Below are positions 45,546 to 54,763 of a stretch of 64,000 nucleotides of DNA, one piece after another (position 1 is the stretch's first letter; each line of letters starts with the position of its first letter). The notes below the pieces were generated by a model that was not told where the DNA came from, made no database searches, and was given only the letters and a program-made list of their open reading frames with translations. The DNA is taken from the NCBI RefSeq assembly GCF_902501965.1, contig NZ_CABWID010000022.1:1-64000 (forward strand). The letters run 5' to 3'. This DNA comes from Collinsella sp. AK_207A. GTDB lineage: Bacteria > Actinomycetota > Coriobacteriia > Coriobacteriales > Coriobacteriaceae. The position numbers were made by a program, and so were the translations under genes.

Positions 45546-45716
45546 ACCAGGCCAAGGCCTTGGAGCTCATCTTCAGGATTGATGAGGAGTTCGGCCTCAA
45601 GCCGAAAGAGATCGGGGGGGGGCGAGGTCGTCCTGACGATCGGCCCGTCGTCGAAGAAAGCGCCCAAGCTCGCTCAGGCGCTCAAAGCTTGGCTTGCGCA
45701 GATTGATTCGGAATAG
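45530..45716 (+). pseudogene. 3' fragment of an unidentified gene with G-run frameshift
   Basis: The plus frame reads KALELIFRIDEEFGLKPKEI, then a run of nine G (about 45614-45622). One G fewer would continue into GEVVLTIGPSSKKAPKLAQA and LKAWLAQIDSE-stop at 45716. The protein-like character on both sides supports a decayed gene end. A plus-strand terminator follows at 45970-46021. Family not recognised. Confidence 0.4.
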
Positions 45717-45969
45717 TCCGGCGAAATCACCTCCGAGCAGCTCGCCGAATGGAAGGCGAAATTCGGAGCCTAGCAAGCCACTTTGGGAATGATTGAGAAT
45801 CACTTCTTGCGGTCAAAACCACTTTTTTCGTTGTTGCAAGGGGCATTTTGAGGCTGAGATCAGCTTAATTATTGATTTGTCATCCCCTCAATTTGACCTG
45901 GTGTTTTAGTCAAATACCACCGAAAAAGGCCCAGTGATTCGCGATTGATTCGGATCACCCTCAAACAGC

Positions 45970-46021
45970 GCGACAATCGCCAGAACACTCGTCGCAGGTG
46001 GTTTGGCGATTGTCGCTTTTT
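45970..46021 (+). terminator. rho-independent terminator
   Basis: Perfect 13-bp arms gcgacaatcgcca (45970-45982) and tggcgattgtcgc (46004-46016) followed by TTTTT. It would end the plus-strand fragment at 45530-45716. Confidence 0.75.
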
Positions 46022-46110
46022 CACTATGTTGTCGCATGGTCGCCATGGGGTGTAACGAATACCGAATCCATAGAATGACAGCAAATCAAAATACCTGTTC
46101 AAAGGCATAA

Positions 46111-46140
46111 AAATACCCCGGAAACTTACGCTTCCGGGGT
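46111..46140 (-). terminator. rho-independent terminator
   Basis: Arms accccggaa (46115-46123) and ttccggggt (46132-46140); on the minus strand the stem is followed by ATTTTTAT. Positioned to stop transcription leaving the element from the repressor gene side. Confidence 0.75.
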
Positions 46141-46247
46141 GGAATCATTCTCTTGTTTTGCAAGTGCCTTGATTCGCTATGACCCTCAATGGAACTTTAT
46201 GAGCCATGGTGAATCATTTCAGGTGGCTTGGCAAAATTAGCCTAGGG

Positions 46248-46262
46248 TCACTCCCACTCGAT
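46248..46262 (-). repeat. integration-site core J6 (IEWE-stop), left end of the mobilizable element
   Basis: The minus strand reads ATC GAG TGG GAG TGA after a protein-like VEAIRAPHLPATLV; this frame is open for only about 33 codons. It lies about 120 bases from the repressor gene and one kilobase from the integrase, as an element-chromosome junction should. Confidence 0.65.
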
Positions 46263-46380
46263 AACGAGCGTCGCAGGTAGATGGGGCGCTCGGATTGCCT
46301 CAACCTGTCTTATCAGGCATTTTCTCATCACAGCTTGATACACATTTGGTCCTCACAGGAAGGAATGATCAAGGCGCAGG

Positions 46381-47001
46381 CTATATCTTCCCCGCTCGAT
46401 GAGCACGATCCAGCTCATTCTGGAGTGACTCCGGCATCATCTCCACGGCGTGTACGGCACCTTCCCGCTCTTCGCCCGCAAGAGTCTTTCCCGTATAGGG
46501 ATCAGGAATCTCTTCACCCATCCAGTTATTCAAAATCGTCGGGTTATAAGTGTCCTTCCAGTCTTCGTATTCCTCGCGCGAAATCTTGCCTTCTTCAAGC
46601 TGTGCGAACTTCCTCCCCCAGTCCATAAGTGCTTTCGGTACCATTCCGTACCCATAAGCGCGCAAGCTGGGAGAACCTTCTCCATTCGGCTCCAATTTGA
46701 ATGATTGCTCAAAGTTAAACAGCATGTGAATAAATTGGAGTTCGTTTTCGACTCCATAGACTTCAAATGCCTCCGGGCGCACTTTAAGCGCTTTTGCCAG
46801 CGATTCGAGATGTTTCTCCTTCGGATAGCGCGCGCCCAACTCATAGCTTCTCAGGGCAGATTCCCCTAGACCCGCCACCTTTGCCAGGTCTTTCTGTGTC
46901 ATTCCCCGTCGTTCGCGTAACGCACGGATCTTCATGCCCATACGCAGCTTGTCCGAATTGCGCATCATCGCTTCTTTCGTGGTCAATTCCCCGTCGTTCA
47001 T
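46381..47001 (-). CDS. XRE-family transcriptional repressor
   Basis: 206 aa. HTH at about 22-78 (GMKIRALRERRGMTQKDLAK, LGESALRSYELGARYP), followed by a helical dimerisation part and a C-terminal segment (DTYNPTILNNWMGEEIPDPY). It is divergent from the excisionase-integrase genes, with palindromic operators between, the usual control switch of integrative elements. No S24 peptidase domain, so induction is probably not by RecA-type cleavage. Confidence 0.8.
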   Translation of the reverse strand: MNDGELTTKEAMMRNSDKLRMGMKIRALRERRGMTQKDLAKVAGLGESALRSYELGARYPKEKHLESLAKALKVRPEAFEVYGVENELQFIHMLFNFEQSFKLEPNGEGSPSLRAYGYGMVPKALMDWGRKFAQLEEGKISREEYEDWKDTYNPTILNNWMGEEIPDPYTGKTLAGEEREGAVHAVEMMPESLQNELDRAHRAGKI

Positions 47002-47019
47002 TAGGTTAAACGAGATACA

Positions 47020-47114
47020 TCACATTTTCGTGATGATAATTCAGTTTTTCACTTTACCTCACATTTTTGTGAGCTATTCTATCTTTCGAAGCACCTCACA
47101 TATTCGTGAGGTGC
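47020..47114. promoter_or_regulatory. three palindromic operators between repressor and excisionase
   Basis: Related palindromes TCACAtttTcGTGA at 47020-47033, CTCACAtttttGTGAG at 47058-47073, and gcacCTCACAtattcGTGAGgtgc at 47091-47114. Consensus TCACA-N4/5-GTGA. Centres are about 39 and 37 bases apart. They cover both promoters and are the likely binding sites of the XRE repressor. Confidence 0.75.
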
Positions 47115-47138
47115 AAACCGACTGAAAGGAGCATTCCA

Positions 47139-47348
47139 ATGTCCAGCCAATTCATGAACGCCGAGGAGGTTGCAGGGGCCACGGGCATGAGTAAGTCTTA
47201 TGCGTTCAAGCTGATCAAGACTTTGAATGCAGAGCTTGCAGCTCAGGGAATCATGACTATCCCCGGAAAGGTCCAGCGCTCGTACTTTGAGGCACGGCTT
47301 CTCTCCGCCCCCTCTAGGCAGAAGGCGGCGATGAGCCATGTCGGTTAG
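47139..47348 (+). CDS. excisionase-like DNA-binding protein
   Basis: 69 aa from ATG 47139 (ribosome site gaaagga). A short winged-helix protein: FMNAEEVAGATGMSKSYAFK, LIKTLNAELAAQG, GKVQRSYFEARL. Such proteins precede tyrosine integrases and steer them to excision. It overlaps the integrase start by 11 bases. Confidence 0.75.
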   Translation: MSSQFMNAEEVAGATGMSKSYAFKLIKTLNAELAAQGIMTIPGKVQRSYFEARLLSAPSRQKAAMSHVG

Positions 47349-48402
47349 CCAGGACAAGAAGCGCGGGACCTGGACAGTCGAAGCGTGGTACCGCAACTCC
47401 ATGGGCGAGCGTCACAAGAAGACGAAGCGCGGGTTCACCTCCAAGAAGAAGGCCGTCGCTTGGGAGCGCGACTTCCTCGCGTCCTGCGAGGAGCGCGTCG
47501 AGGTCACCGTCGAGACCTTCGTCAAGAACATGTACGCACGCGACGTCTATCCCCGGCTCCGCACCGGCACCAAGCTCACCAAGGATGCCATCATCAACAA
47601 GTACATCCTCCCGTTCTTCGGTAAGATGCGCCTCTGCGACGTCAAGGCCGCAGACGTTGTGCGTTGGGAGAATTGGCTCCTTGAGCAGGGCCTGTCGCAG
47701 AGCTATCTCCACACCATTTGCAACCAGTTCTCGGCCATCTTCAACCACGCCGTCCGATTCTACCGCTTGCCCCAGAACCCCATGTTGGCGGCGGGAAAGG
47801 TCGGCTCCAAGCGCCCTGAGAAGGAAATGCTTTACTGGACCCCTGCCGAGTTCAAGCTCTTCTCCCAGGCCATCGAGGATAAGCCTCTCATCTACCTCGC
47901 TTTCCTGACGCTCTATCTATCTGGCTGCCGCGAGGGCGAGCTCCTCGCCCTTCGCCCGGAGGACATCGACTTCGAGCTCAATGTCATCCGCATCCGTCGC
48001 TCCTACGCCCGCATCAAGGGAGAGGACGTTATCGGCCCGCCCAAGACGCGAGCCTCGAAGCGCGACATTGTGATGCCGAGTCTTCTCCGCGAGGAGCTGC
48101 ACGATTATCTGGCAATGCATCCTGAGATCGCTCCTACCGACCGGCTCTTCCCCGTCACGAAGCACGCATTGTCCCATGAGATGAAGAGGGGTTGTGACCT
48201 CTCGGGTGTGAAGCGCATCCGTATCCACGACATCCGCCACTCTCATGTAAGCGCCCTCATCAACAGTGGTTACTCGCCCACGGCGATCGCCGACCGCATG
48301 GGCCACGAGACCGCCGAGGTCACGGAGATGTATGCGCATCTGTTCCCCTCGACCCAGCACGATCTTGTGGAGGCCCTCGATGGGGTGATGTCGGATGTCT
48401 AG
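47338..48402 (+). CDS. int: tyrosine recombinase (integrase of the mobilizable element)
   Basis: 354 aa. N-terminal arm-binding part (GTWTVEAWYRNSMGERHKKT), SAM-like core-binding domain (about 60-150), then the catalytic domain with Arg in SGCREGELLAL, Lys about 235, HDIRHSH box, and the tyrosine in EVTEMYAHLFPS. Integrases of this size on Gram-positive ICEs and IMEs insert at gene 3' ends. The IEWE core J6 lies about 1.1 kb away on the other side of the repressor, consistent with attachment at the end of guaA. Translation is coupled to the excisionase. Confidence 0.9.
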   Translation: MSVSQDKKRGTWTVEAWYRNSMGERHKKTKRGFTSKKKAVAWERDFLASCEERVEVTVETFVKNMYARDVYPRLRTGTKLTKDAIINKYILPFFGKMRLCDVKAADVVRWENWLLEQGLSQSYLHTICNQFSAIFNHAVRFYRLPQNPMLAAGKVGSKRPEKEMLYWTPAEFKLFSQAIEDKPLIYLAFLTLYLSGCREGELLALRPEDIDFELNVIRIRRSYARIKGEDVIGPPKTRASKRDIVMPSLLREELHDYLAMHPEIAPTDRLFPVTKHALSHEMKRGCDLSGVKRIRIHDIRHSHVSALINSGYSPTAIADRMGHETAEVTEMYAHLFPSTQHDLVEALDGVMSDV

Positions 48403-49033
48403 GCCGATTTTGGACGCCAAGGGGCGCCGTCGCTGCAAGACCATCGCCTTTCGCATGTCGCCCGCAGAGGCAGACCAGCTCGACCTCCGCGTCGCCCTGA
48501 GCGGCCTGTCGAAGCAGGACTTCATCGCGAGAAGCCTGTTGGAAGGCACTTTTACCGTGGTCGCGACCACCCGTATGCGCAAGGCGGTCAAGGAGCGCGT
48601 GGGGCCTGTCGTAGCGGAACTCCGACGTATCCGGCGCGCAGGAGATATGGACGACGAGCTCGTCGAGTCGCTTGAGACGCTCTCCGCCTTCGCCGGGTCG
48701 TTCGTACCCGAGCGCTCCCCCGTGGAACTTGAAGACGCGCTTATCGCAAACCTCGGGATGGACGACGGCCTCCCCTACCAAAGCTCGACCGTCGCCCAAA
48801 AACATGAGCCCAACGTAAGGAGGACCCTGTCGATGAATCTTAGCATGATGAATTCCGCCCGACGCCGCGCCGTCTTGCGCGACTACGGCCTCGACCACCC
48901 CCTGTCGGAGGAAGAGCTGGTTGAGCGTCTGGTCGACGTGGAGCTTCGCCTCAGCCGGCTCGAAGCGCTTGTCTCCGGCAAGAACTACCCCGTCAATGGC
49001 CCTCGACGCCCCCAGTCTCGTGGGGTGGCCTGA
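48395..49033 (+). CDS. mobilization accessory protein with ribbon-helix-helix-like N-terminus
   Basis: 212 aa; overlaps the integrase stop by eight bases. KTIAFRMSPAEADQLDLRVA with SKQDFIARSLLEG is a MobC/RHH-like DNA-binding segment. The middle is acidic, and the C-terminus has a coiled coil (EELVERLVDVELRLSRLEAL). Probably a relaxosome or replication helper; the identification is by motif and neighbourhood. Confidence 0.55.
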   Translation: MSRPILDAKGRRRCKTIAFRMSPAEADQLDLRVALSGLSKQDFIARSLLEGTFTVVATTRMRKAVKERVGPVVAELRRIRRAGDMDDELVESLETLSAFAGSFVPERSPVELEDALIANLGMDDGLPYQSSTVAQKHEPNVRRTLSMNLSMMNSARRRAVLRDYGLDHPLSEEELVERLVDVELRLSRLEALVSGKNYPVNGPRRPQSRGVA

Positions 49034-50262
49034 TGGGTACGCAGAAGCACGACGACGTCCCCGAGCCGCAGCCCCCGGAGCGCCGCTCCCCGCCGACGGT
49101 CAACGAGATCGTCGAAGAGCTCAAGTCCCTCCCCTTGAACGTCGGCTACAACCGACTCGCGAACGAGCTCTTCAAGACCGGGCCCCTCCCCTGGGACGCG
49201 GATGCGAGGGAACGCCGGTGGCGCGACAGCGACGACGCGCGGCTCTTCGCCCTCCTCCAACAGACCATCTCCCTCCAGAAGGAGAAGTTCATGCTGCTCG
49301 CATTGACCATCGTCGCCGAGGACAACGCCTACGACCCGCTCGTCGCCATGCTCGACGCCCTCACCTGGGACGGCACTCAGCGCGTAGGGACGCTTCTCAA
49401 CGCCTATCTCGGTGCGGAGAAGAGCGTATACGTCTCGGAGGTCGAGCGCATCCTGTTCTGCGAGGGCATCGCCCGCGCCTACAACCCGGGCTGCAAGGCC
49501 GACTACATGCCTATCCTGTGCGGTGCCGGGGGCATCGGCAAGTCCTCCTTCGCGAGGGGCCTTGCCATGCGCGACGAGTACTTCAGCGACTCCGTGATTA
49601 ACCTCGGTGACGTCAAGCTCACGGGCGAGCAGAACCGGGGCAAGTGGATCATTGAAATCCCCGAGCTCAACGGCATGTCCGAGCGCTCCGTCGAGAGTGT
49701 CAAGGCCGGAATTACCCGCCAGGTCGACGAATTCCGCGGGGCCTACTGCCGGCGGACGGAGGCTTTCCCACGGCGCGTGGTCTTCGTCGGTACCACGAAC
49801 GAGGCCGACTTCATCCGCGAGCGGACGAGCGGCGCAAGGCGCTTCCTCCCAGTGCTCTGTGGCATCGAGCGCACAGAGAATTCCGTCTTCGACGAGGACT
49901 TTCCCGCCGCCGTCCGCCAGGCATGGGCGGAGGCCCGTACCTGGATGAAGACGGGCGACCCCCGCTTCTCAACCATCCTCACACCTGAGATGGAGGCCGA
50001 GGCAGCCATGCAGCGCGGACGCTTCGTCGAGGAAGACCCCTGTGTGCAGAAGGTCCTCGCATATCTCCCCGGTAATACCGACCGTCCCATGTGCACGTTC
50101 GAGATCCTCGATAAGGCCCTCCACCTTGAGAAGACCAAGGCCAACTGCAAGATGGTCAGCCGCATCCTCTCGTCGCAGTGCCCCGGTTGGGTTCCGGGCA
50201 ACAAGCGTCTCTGCCCTCCATACGGCAAGCAGCGCTGTTGGGTGTTCCGGGGAATGGATTAG
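49033..50262 (+). CDS. virulence-associated E (VapE)-type helicase/ATPase
   Basis: 409 aa. VapE/DUF3987-like core: LTWDGTQRVGTLLNAYLGAE, Walker A GAGGIGKSSFARGL, YFSDSVINLGDVKLTGEQNR, IIEIPELNGM and RRVVFVGTTNE. The last residues form a winged helix (CTFEILDKALHL). These are SF3-type replicative helicases of phages, satellites and IMEs. The usual N-terminal primase half is absent. It may support replication of the excised circle. Confidence 0.8.
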   Translation: MGTQKHDDVPEPQPPERRSPPTVNEIVEELKSLPLNVGYNRLANELFKTGPLPWDADARERRWRDSDDARLFALLQQTISLQKEKFMLLALTIVAEDNAYDPLVAMLDALTWDGTQRVGTLLNAYLGAEKSVYVSEVERILFCEGIARAYNPGCKADYMPILCGAGGIGKSSFARGLAMRDEYFSDSVINLGDVKLTGEQNRGKWIIEIPELNGMSERSVESVKAGITRQVDEFRGAYCRRTEAFPRRVVFVGTTNEADFIRERTSGARRFLPVLCGIERTENSVFDEDFPAAVRQAWAEARTWMKTGDPRFSTILTPEMEAEAAMQRGRFVEEDPCVQKVLAYLPGNTDRPMCTFEILDKALHLEKTKANCKMVSRILSSQCPGWVPGNKRLCPPYGKQRCWVFRGMD

Positions 50263-50485
50263 GGCCGATGGGGTGCCACAGCATGCTGCAGCGGCACCCT
50301 ATCTTCCGCCCTTCACCTGCAAGACCTTGCGGACGGTGCCGAAGGTGCCATGGATTCCAAAACTCTTAACCGAGCTTGGGCACCTTTGGCACCACGCAAC
50401 CTCCCCGCAGCTAGAACCATCACCGACCAAGACATTCGAGCGAATTGCCGGCACCCGTACGGCACCGGCAGAAAGGAAAACCACG

Positions 50486-50971
50486 ATGGAACTGATCAAG
50501 AAAATCAAATCGCGCCTCGACGACCTTCTCGGGACGATCCCCGAGCACAAGGGCGACGCCGTTGGCTCCGTGCTCGCCCATCTGCTGGAGTCCGATCCCG
50601 GCCTGAGCTTCGCACGAGCGGCGCGAGCCAGTGAACGCCCGGGCTTCACGCGCATTGTCCGCGCGGGGATCGCCTACTACGCAAAGCCGGAGTACAAGGT
50701 CCTGAATCCGTTCAAGGAAGGCGGGAACGGCGTCTACTTCGTCAAGGGCTGCAACGACGACCCCACCGGCATCTTCTTCACCGACGCCTACAACGTCGAC
50801 AATATGGAGTACAGCGATGCCATCGCGGCCTACCTCTTCGCCTACGGCATCCCCCGCGACGACCTCGTCATGGTGCCCGTCACCTTCTGGCCCAAGACCT
50901 ACGAGCGTACGCCCGAGAACATCGCCGCCCTCCGCTCCGTCGGCGCGCCCCTCCCGAACGAGGGGATCTGA
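50486..50971 (+). CDS. hypothetical protein of the mobilizable element
   Basis: 161 aa from ATG 50486 with gaaagga upstream. A helical N-terminus (KIKSRLDDLLGTIPEHKGDA) is followed by a mixed domain (PGFTRIVRAGIAYYAKPEYK, YFVKGCNDDPTGIFFTDAYN, PVTFWPKTYERTPENIAAL). No family recognised. It sits between the VapE gene (223-base gap without a gene, 50263-50485) and the mobilization genes. The position suits an antirestriction or copy-control role but nothing proves it. Confidence 0.55.
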   Translation: MELIKKIKSRLDDLLGTIPEHKGDAVGSVLAHLLESDPGLSFARAARASERPGFTRIVRAGIAYYAKPEYKVLNPFKEGGNGVYFVKGCNDDPTGIFFTDAYNVDNMEYSDAIAAYLFAYGIPRDDLVMVPVTFWPKTYERTPENIAALRSVGAPLPNEGI

Positions 50972-50972
50972 T

Positions 50973-51437
50973 ATGGCCGCCGGCAAAGACCGGTCGAAGG
51001 TCATGAGCCTTCGCCTCCCCGACAAGACCTACCGTCGGCTCCACGCCTACGGGGTTTCCAGGGGTCTCAGCGACAGTGCAGCCACGCGCGAGCTCATCAC
51101 CGCCGGGCTAGCCTCCGACGGGCTCTCGCTCTACTCCACCGAGCTCGGCACCTATCTTCGCGGCGTCATGCAGCCGCTGCTGGAGCAGCTCGACCGCACG
51201 CTCGGCGAGCGCAACGCCGAGCAGGAGGACCGCATCGCGCGCGTCGTCCACCGAGCGACACGAGCCTCCATCGTCGCAGCTATCGCGGCGGTCGAGATCG
51301 AGAAGGGCACGTTCGAGGGCCTGGGCGGCGTGAGCGCCTCGGACATCTATGCCGCCTACGACAAGCAGGCCGGTCTCATGCAGCGCGGCATGACGCTCTC
51401 GGAGGCGAGGGAGCGCCTGTCAGATGGCAAGTCGTAG
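50973..51437 (+). CDS. relaxosome accessory protein (MobC-like, ribbon-helix-helix)
   Basis: 154 aa. VMSLRLPDKTYRRLHAYGVS is a ribbon-helix-helix DNA-binding motif; the rest is helical with a long coiled coil (MQPLLEQLDRTLGERNAEQE). It starts two bases after the preceding gene and overlaps the relaxase start by 14 bases, as MobC-type helpers usually do. Probably assists nicking at oriT, which should be nearby but is not identified. Confidence 0.65.
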   Translation: MAAGKDRSKVMSLRLPDKTYRRLHAYGVSRGLSDSAATRELITAGLASDGLSLYSTELGTYLRGVMQPLLEQLDRTLGERNAEQEDRIARVVHRATRASIVAAIAAVEIEKGTFEGLGGVSASDIYAAYDKQAGLMQRGMTLSEARERLSDGKS

Positions 51438-52782
51438 CAGCCTCGTCGTGAATGCCCACGTGCACCTCTCCGGGTCGCGCGGGCGCTCCGCCGTCATCAC
51501 CAACAACGTCGAGTACATCGCCACACGCGAGGGAGCCGACAAGTCCGCCACCGTCGACGACCTCAGGCGCTCCGCGCTCGCCAAGAGGATGGGTCTCGTC
51601 GGCTACTGCGCCGAGAGACCCGGGTCGACCGCGCTCTTCGACCAGGACGGGGCCATCCCGCTCCGCGCAGCCCGCAGGGAGCTCGAGAAAGCCGATGGCG
51701 CGATCGCCACCGTCGTGCTCAGCGTGCGAAGAGACGAGGCGAGCGAGCTCGATCTCGCCTGCAAGGAGGATTGGCAGCGCTTCTGTCGCCGGAACCTCAC
51801 ACCAGCACTCGCCGAGGCGATGGACGTCCCCGAGTCAAGCGTCCGCTGGGTGGCCGCCGAGCACGAGAACCACCCGAGCTCCAAGCACGTGCACGTCATA
51901 GCGTGGTCGTCCGACGGCTTGTTCGACTCGCTCATAGCCCGCAGCAGGCTCAATCGGGCAAGAGGGGCGCTTACCGACGCGGCCCTGGCCCCAGCTCTCG
52001 CGGCCGAGCACGAGGCTCGCGACCTCGCGAGATCGCGAACAGTCGAAGCCACCCGCCGCGTTCCCGCCGAGGAGATAGACGTCGCGCTGCCGCCGAACGG
52101 CCGCATATCCTACGCACACCTCCACCGCTGGCACCCAGATGTCGCCAGGGCGGTCGACACCGCGATTGCGAAAGCCGAGTCAAAGCACCCTGAAATCAAG
52201 GAAGCGGGCACCTCCTACCGCGAATCCGTGGAGCGCTGCGCCGGCCTCAAGGGCCTCGAAGGCGTCGCAAGAGACCGTTACGTAAACGACGCCGTTCGCG
52301 AACTGCGCGTACGCCAGGGCAACGCCCTGCTGAGAACCATCGCGCCAGACCGAACGACGGCCAACGAGCGGGAACCGATAGCGTCTGCAAGGCTGGACGA
52401 CGGCCCCGCAACGGAACGCAAGCGCATGAGGACGCTCATCGGCGAAATCCGTGCCTGCGTCACAGGTAAAGACCTGGAGGAGGCGCGGAAAGCCGTCCGC
52501 GAGCGGAGGCCCATCCCGGAGAGTTGTCTCCGGCCATGCCCGTCCTACGCGCTCTCCATGGCAAAAGCCCCCGTTGCGGCGGGAAAAGCTCTTGCCAAAG
52601 CGCTCGTATCCGCAACGGAAAACTCGAAAGGCAGGAAGGACCTGTCAGACGAGGTCGGGCGAAAAGCCGAGCGCGTGCTCGCAAGAGCATTGGCAGCGGC
52701 CATATCGGCCGCGATCAGGGGCGATGCAGCTGGCATCGTGCTGGCACCGGCGAAAACGATAGTGAAGGGAATGATTCTATGA
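51424..52782 (+). CDS. MobP-type relaxase
   Basis: 452 aa. The three-histidine metal motif is visible in AEHENHPSSKHVHVIAWS (about 155-170). The N-terminus has VEYIATREGAD and RMGLVGYCAERPGS, preceding the catalytic region, as in MobP3-like relaxases of Coriobacteriia and Firmicutes. The C-terminal third is a basic helical tail. The enzyme nicks oriT and pilots the strand. It overlaps the coupling-protein gene by four bases (ATGA). No type IV secretion genes are in the window, so transfer would need a helper element. Confidence 0.8.
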   Translation: MASRSSLVVNAHVHLSGSRGRSAVITNNVEYIATREGADKSATVDDLRRSALAKRMGLVGYCAERPGSTALFDQDGAIPLRAARRELEKADGAIATVVLSVRRDEASELDLACKEDWQRFCRRNLTPALAEAMDVPESSVRWVAAEHENHPSSKHVHVIAWSSDGLFDSLIARSRLNRARGALTDAALAPALAAEHEARDLARSRTVEATRRVPAEEIDVALPPNGRISYAHLHRWHPDVARAVDTAIAKAESKHPEIKEAGTSYRESVERCAGLKGLEGVARDRYVNDAVRELRVRQGNALLRTIAPDRTTANEREPIASARLDDGPATERKRMRTLIGEIRACVTGKDLEEARKAVRERRPIPESCLRPCPSYALSMAKAPVAAGKALAKALVSATENSKGRKDLSDEVGRKAERVLARALAAAISAAIRGDAAGIVLAPAKTIVKGMIL

Positions 52783-54719
52783 GCAAGCAGAAGAGTTTCA
52801 ACGTTGACGAGGCCGCGCACTTCAAGCGCTGTGTCGCCACCAGCGCGGCCGTCGGGGTCGCGATCGCACTCGTGCCGTTGCCCGCAATATGGCGCTGGCT
52901 GAGGGCATGGGTTGTCGGCACGGCAGCGACACTCGCCAGCTTCGGCACAGCTATGGTGCCCAAACTCCCCGAGACCGTGCTCCAAAACCCGCTCGAAGCC
53001 CTGCCGGAGCTGATCGGGGACGACACCTTCCTCGCGGGATGCGCGACAATCCTCGTCCTCTCAATAGCCGCCGGTATCTGGAGCCACCTCGACTGGTCCC
53101 GTTGGCTCCACGACGGGACCTGGGTCGGCGGACGTCGCGCGCCAGGCGCACCCATCCACGGCGACGCAAGGCTCATCTCAGCACACGGTGAGCTAAAGCG
53201 CAGAAGCGAATCATGGCAGGAAGGCAAAAGGCCCTCAGGCGGCACACTGGTCGTGGGCGAGGTCGGAAAGAGCATCAGGCTCATCGACTCGGTCCACGCC
53301 TGCATCCTCGCCGAGAGTGGCGAGGGCAAGAGTCGCCGTATCGCGATCATGTCCGCCATGGCAAACTTCGAGCAGGGTCGCTCGATCGTGATCAACGACA
53401 TCAAGGGCGAGCTCAGGGCCTACCTTGAGCCAGCGTTCGAGAAGGCGGGCACGCACCGCATCGTCGACGTTATGTTCGACGCGCCCGCGTCCTCAGTACG
53501 ATTCAATCCGCTCGAAAGGGCAAAAGAGGCCTTTAGGGCGGAGGGGGCCGGCGGCTGTGCGAGGGAGCTGCGCGAGCTCGCGCGCTGCATCGTACCCTCA
53601 CCGTCGAAAGGCCAGCCATTCTTCTACGACGGCGCTCGAAACCTCTTCGTCGGCATCTCCCTCACCCTCATCGAGAACGCCTCCATTCCGGAAGACGAGA
53701 AGACCGTCATGTCCGTCGCGGCCGCGATCTCGCCCTTGGGCGACCAGGGCCCGCTCGACCGCATCGCCGCCCTGGCAGCATCCCTGCCCGCTAGAGACCC
53801 CGCGCTCCCCTTCCTCGGCGGACTCAACGGCGAGCACGGGGGCGGGCCCGGCATCGTCTCGACCTTGAGCAACTGCCTCACCGAATACGTCGATGGCAAC
53901 GTGGCCCGGATGCTCCACGATGACGAGTGCGGTCTCGGGGGCATCGGCGAGGAACCCACGGTGGTCTTCATCTCATCGTCCTCGGCAACGGGCAACTACA
54001 AGCGACTCGTCCAGACGTTCGTTTCGCAAGCGCTCTCGGCGCTGCGCTCCTGCGCTGCGGGCCATGCCGGACGCTGCCCCGTCGAGACCGTCCTCCTCCT
54101 CGACGAGGCGGCCTCCCTCGGCCGCAACGAGAGGATCGTCCAGGACCTGGGAGAGATGCGCTCGGAGGGCATCCACGTCCTCTGGTTCTGCCAGTCGCTC
54201 CTCCAGCTCCAGTCCGTCTCCGGCTACAGCCAAGAAGAGGCCGAGACGATACTCGACCTCCTCAAGGACAAGGTCGTTCTCTCCTGCTCCAACCTGGACA
54301 CCGCACGCAAGCTCTCGGAGTCGATGGGCTCCTACACAGCGATCGCACAGTCCACGAGCCGAACGAAGGGAACGAACACCGGGTCGACGGGCACGAGCGA
54401 GGGGCTCGTGCGCAGGCCGCTCATCACGCCCGACGAGCTCCAGCGTTGGACCGGCCGCGAGACGGGAGCCCTCGTTATCCACGACGGCGTGCCGATGGCC
54501 TTTCCCAGCAGAGACGTCACCGAGACTTTCGTGGGAACCATGCTCGGGATGACGTCGCCCGATGCCGAGCGGGCGCTCATGGAGCAATCGACCGCTCGTC
54601 GTAAGGTCAGGAACGGGACGGTCCCGGAGGTTTGGCAGGGCCCGACCGCCCCCGATGCCACGGCGGCAGCGCCAACGAAGCCGAAAACGGTCGCAGGTTA
54701 CGTTCCCGAGGGCTTCTAG
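52779..54719 (+). CDS. VirD4/TraG-type coupling protein
   Basis: 646 aa from ATG 52779. Two N-terminal membrane helices (about 22-45 and 85-105), then the ATPase: Walker A-like LAESGEGKSRRIAIMSAM, NDIKGELRAYLEP, FNPLERAKEAF, Walker B VETVLLLDEAASLGR, and LWFCQSLLQLQSV. Coupling proteins link the relaxosome to a secretion channel. Walker A reads GEGKS instead of GxGKS/T with a preceding E-S, still functional in the family. It ends the element's core operon; a terminator follows. Confidence 0.85.
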   Translation: MSKQKSFNVDEAAHFKRCVATSAAVGVAIALVPLPAIWRWLRAWVVGTAATLASFGTAMVPKLPETVLQNPLEALPELIGDDTFLAGCATILVLSIAAGIWSHLDWSRWLHDGTWVGGRRAPGAPIHGDARLISAHGELKRRSESWQEGKRPSGGTLVVGEVGKSIRLIDSVHACILAESGEGKSRRIAIMSAMANFEQGRSIVINDIKGELRAYLEPAFEKAGTHRIVDVMFDAPASSVRFNPLERAKEAFRAEGAGGCARELRELARCIVPSPSKGQPFFYDGARNLFVGISLTLIENASIPEDEKTVMSVAAAISPLGDQGPLDRIAALAASLPARDPALPFLGGLNGEHGGGPGIVSTLSNCLTEYVDGNVARMLHDDECGLGGIGEEPTVVFISSSSATGNYKRLVQTFVSQALSALRSCAAGHAGRCPVETVLLLDEAASLGRNERIVQDLGEMRSEGIHVLWFCQSLLQLQSVSGYSQEEAETILDLLKDKVVLSCSNLDTARKLSESMGSYTAIAQSTSRTKGTNTGSTGTSEGLVRRPLITPDELQRWTGRETGALVIHDGVPMAFPSRDVTETFVGTMLGMTSPDAERALMEQSTARRKVRNGTVPEVWQGPTAPDATAAAPTKPKTVAGYVPEGF

Positions 54720-54763
54720 CCGTGTAATCGCCCATACCCAGCGGAAATGTCCCGATCGATTAC

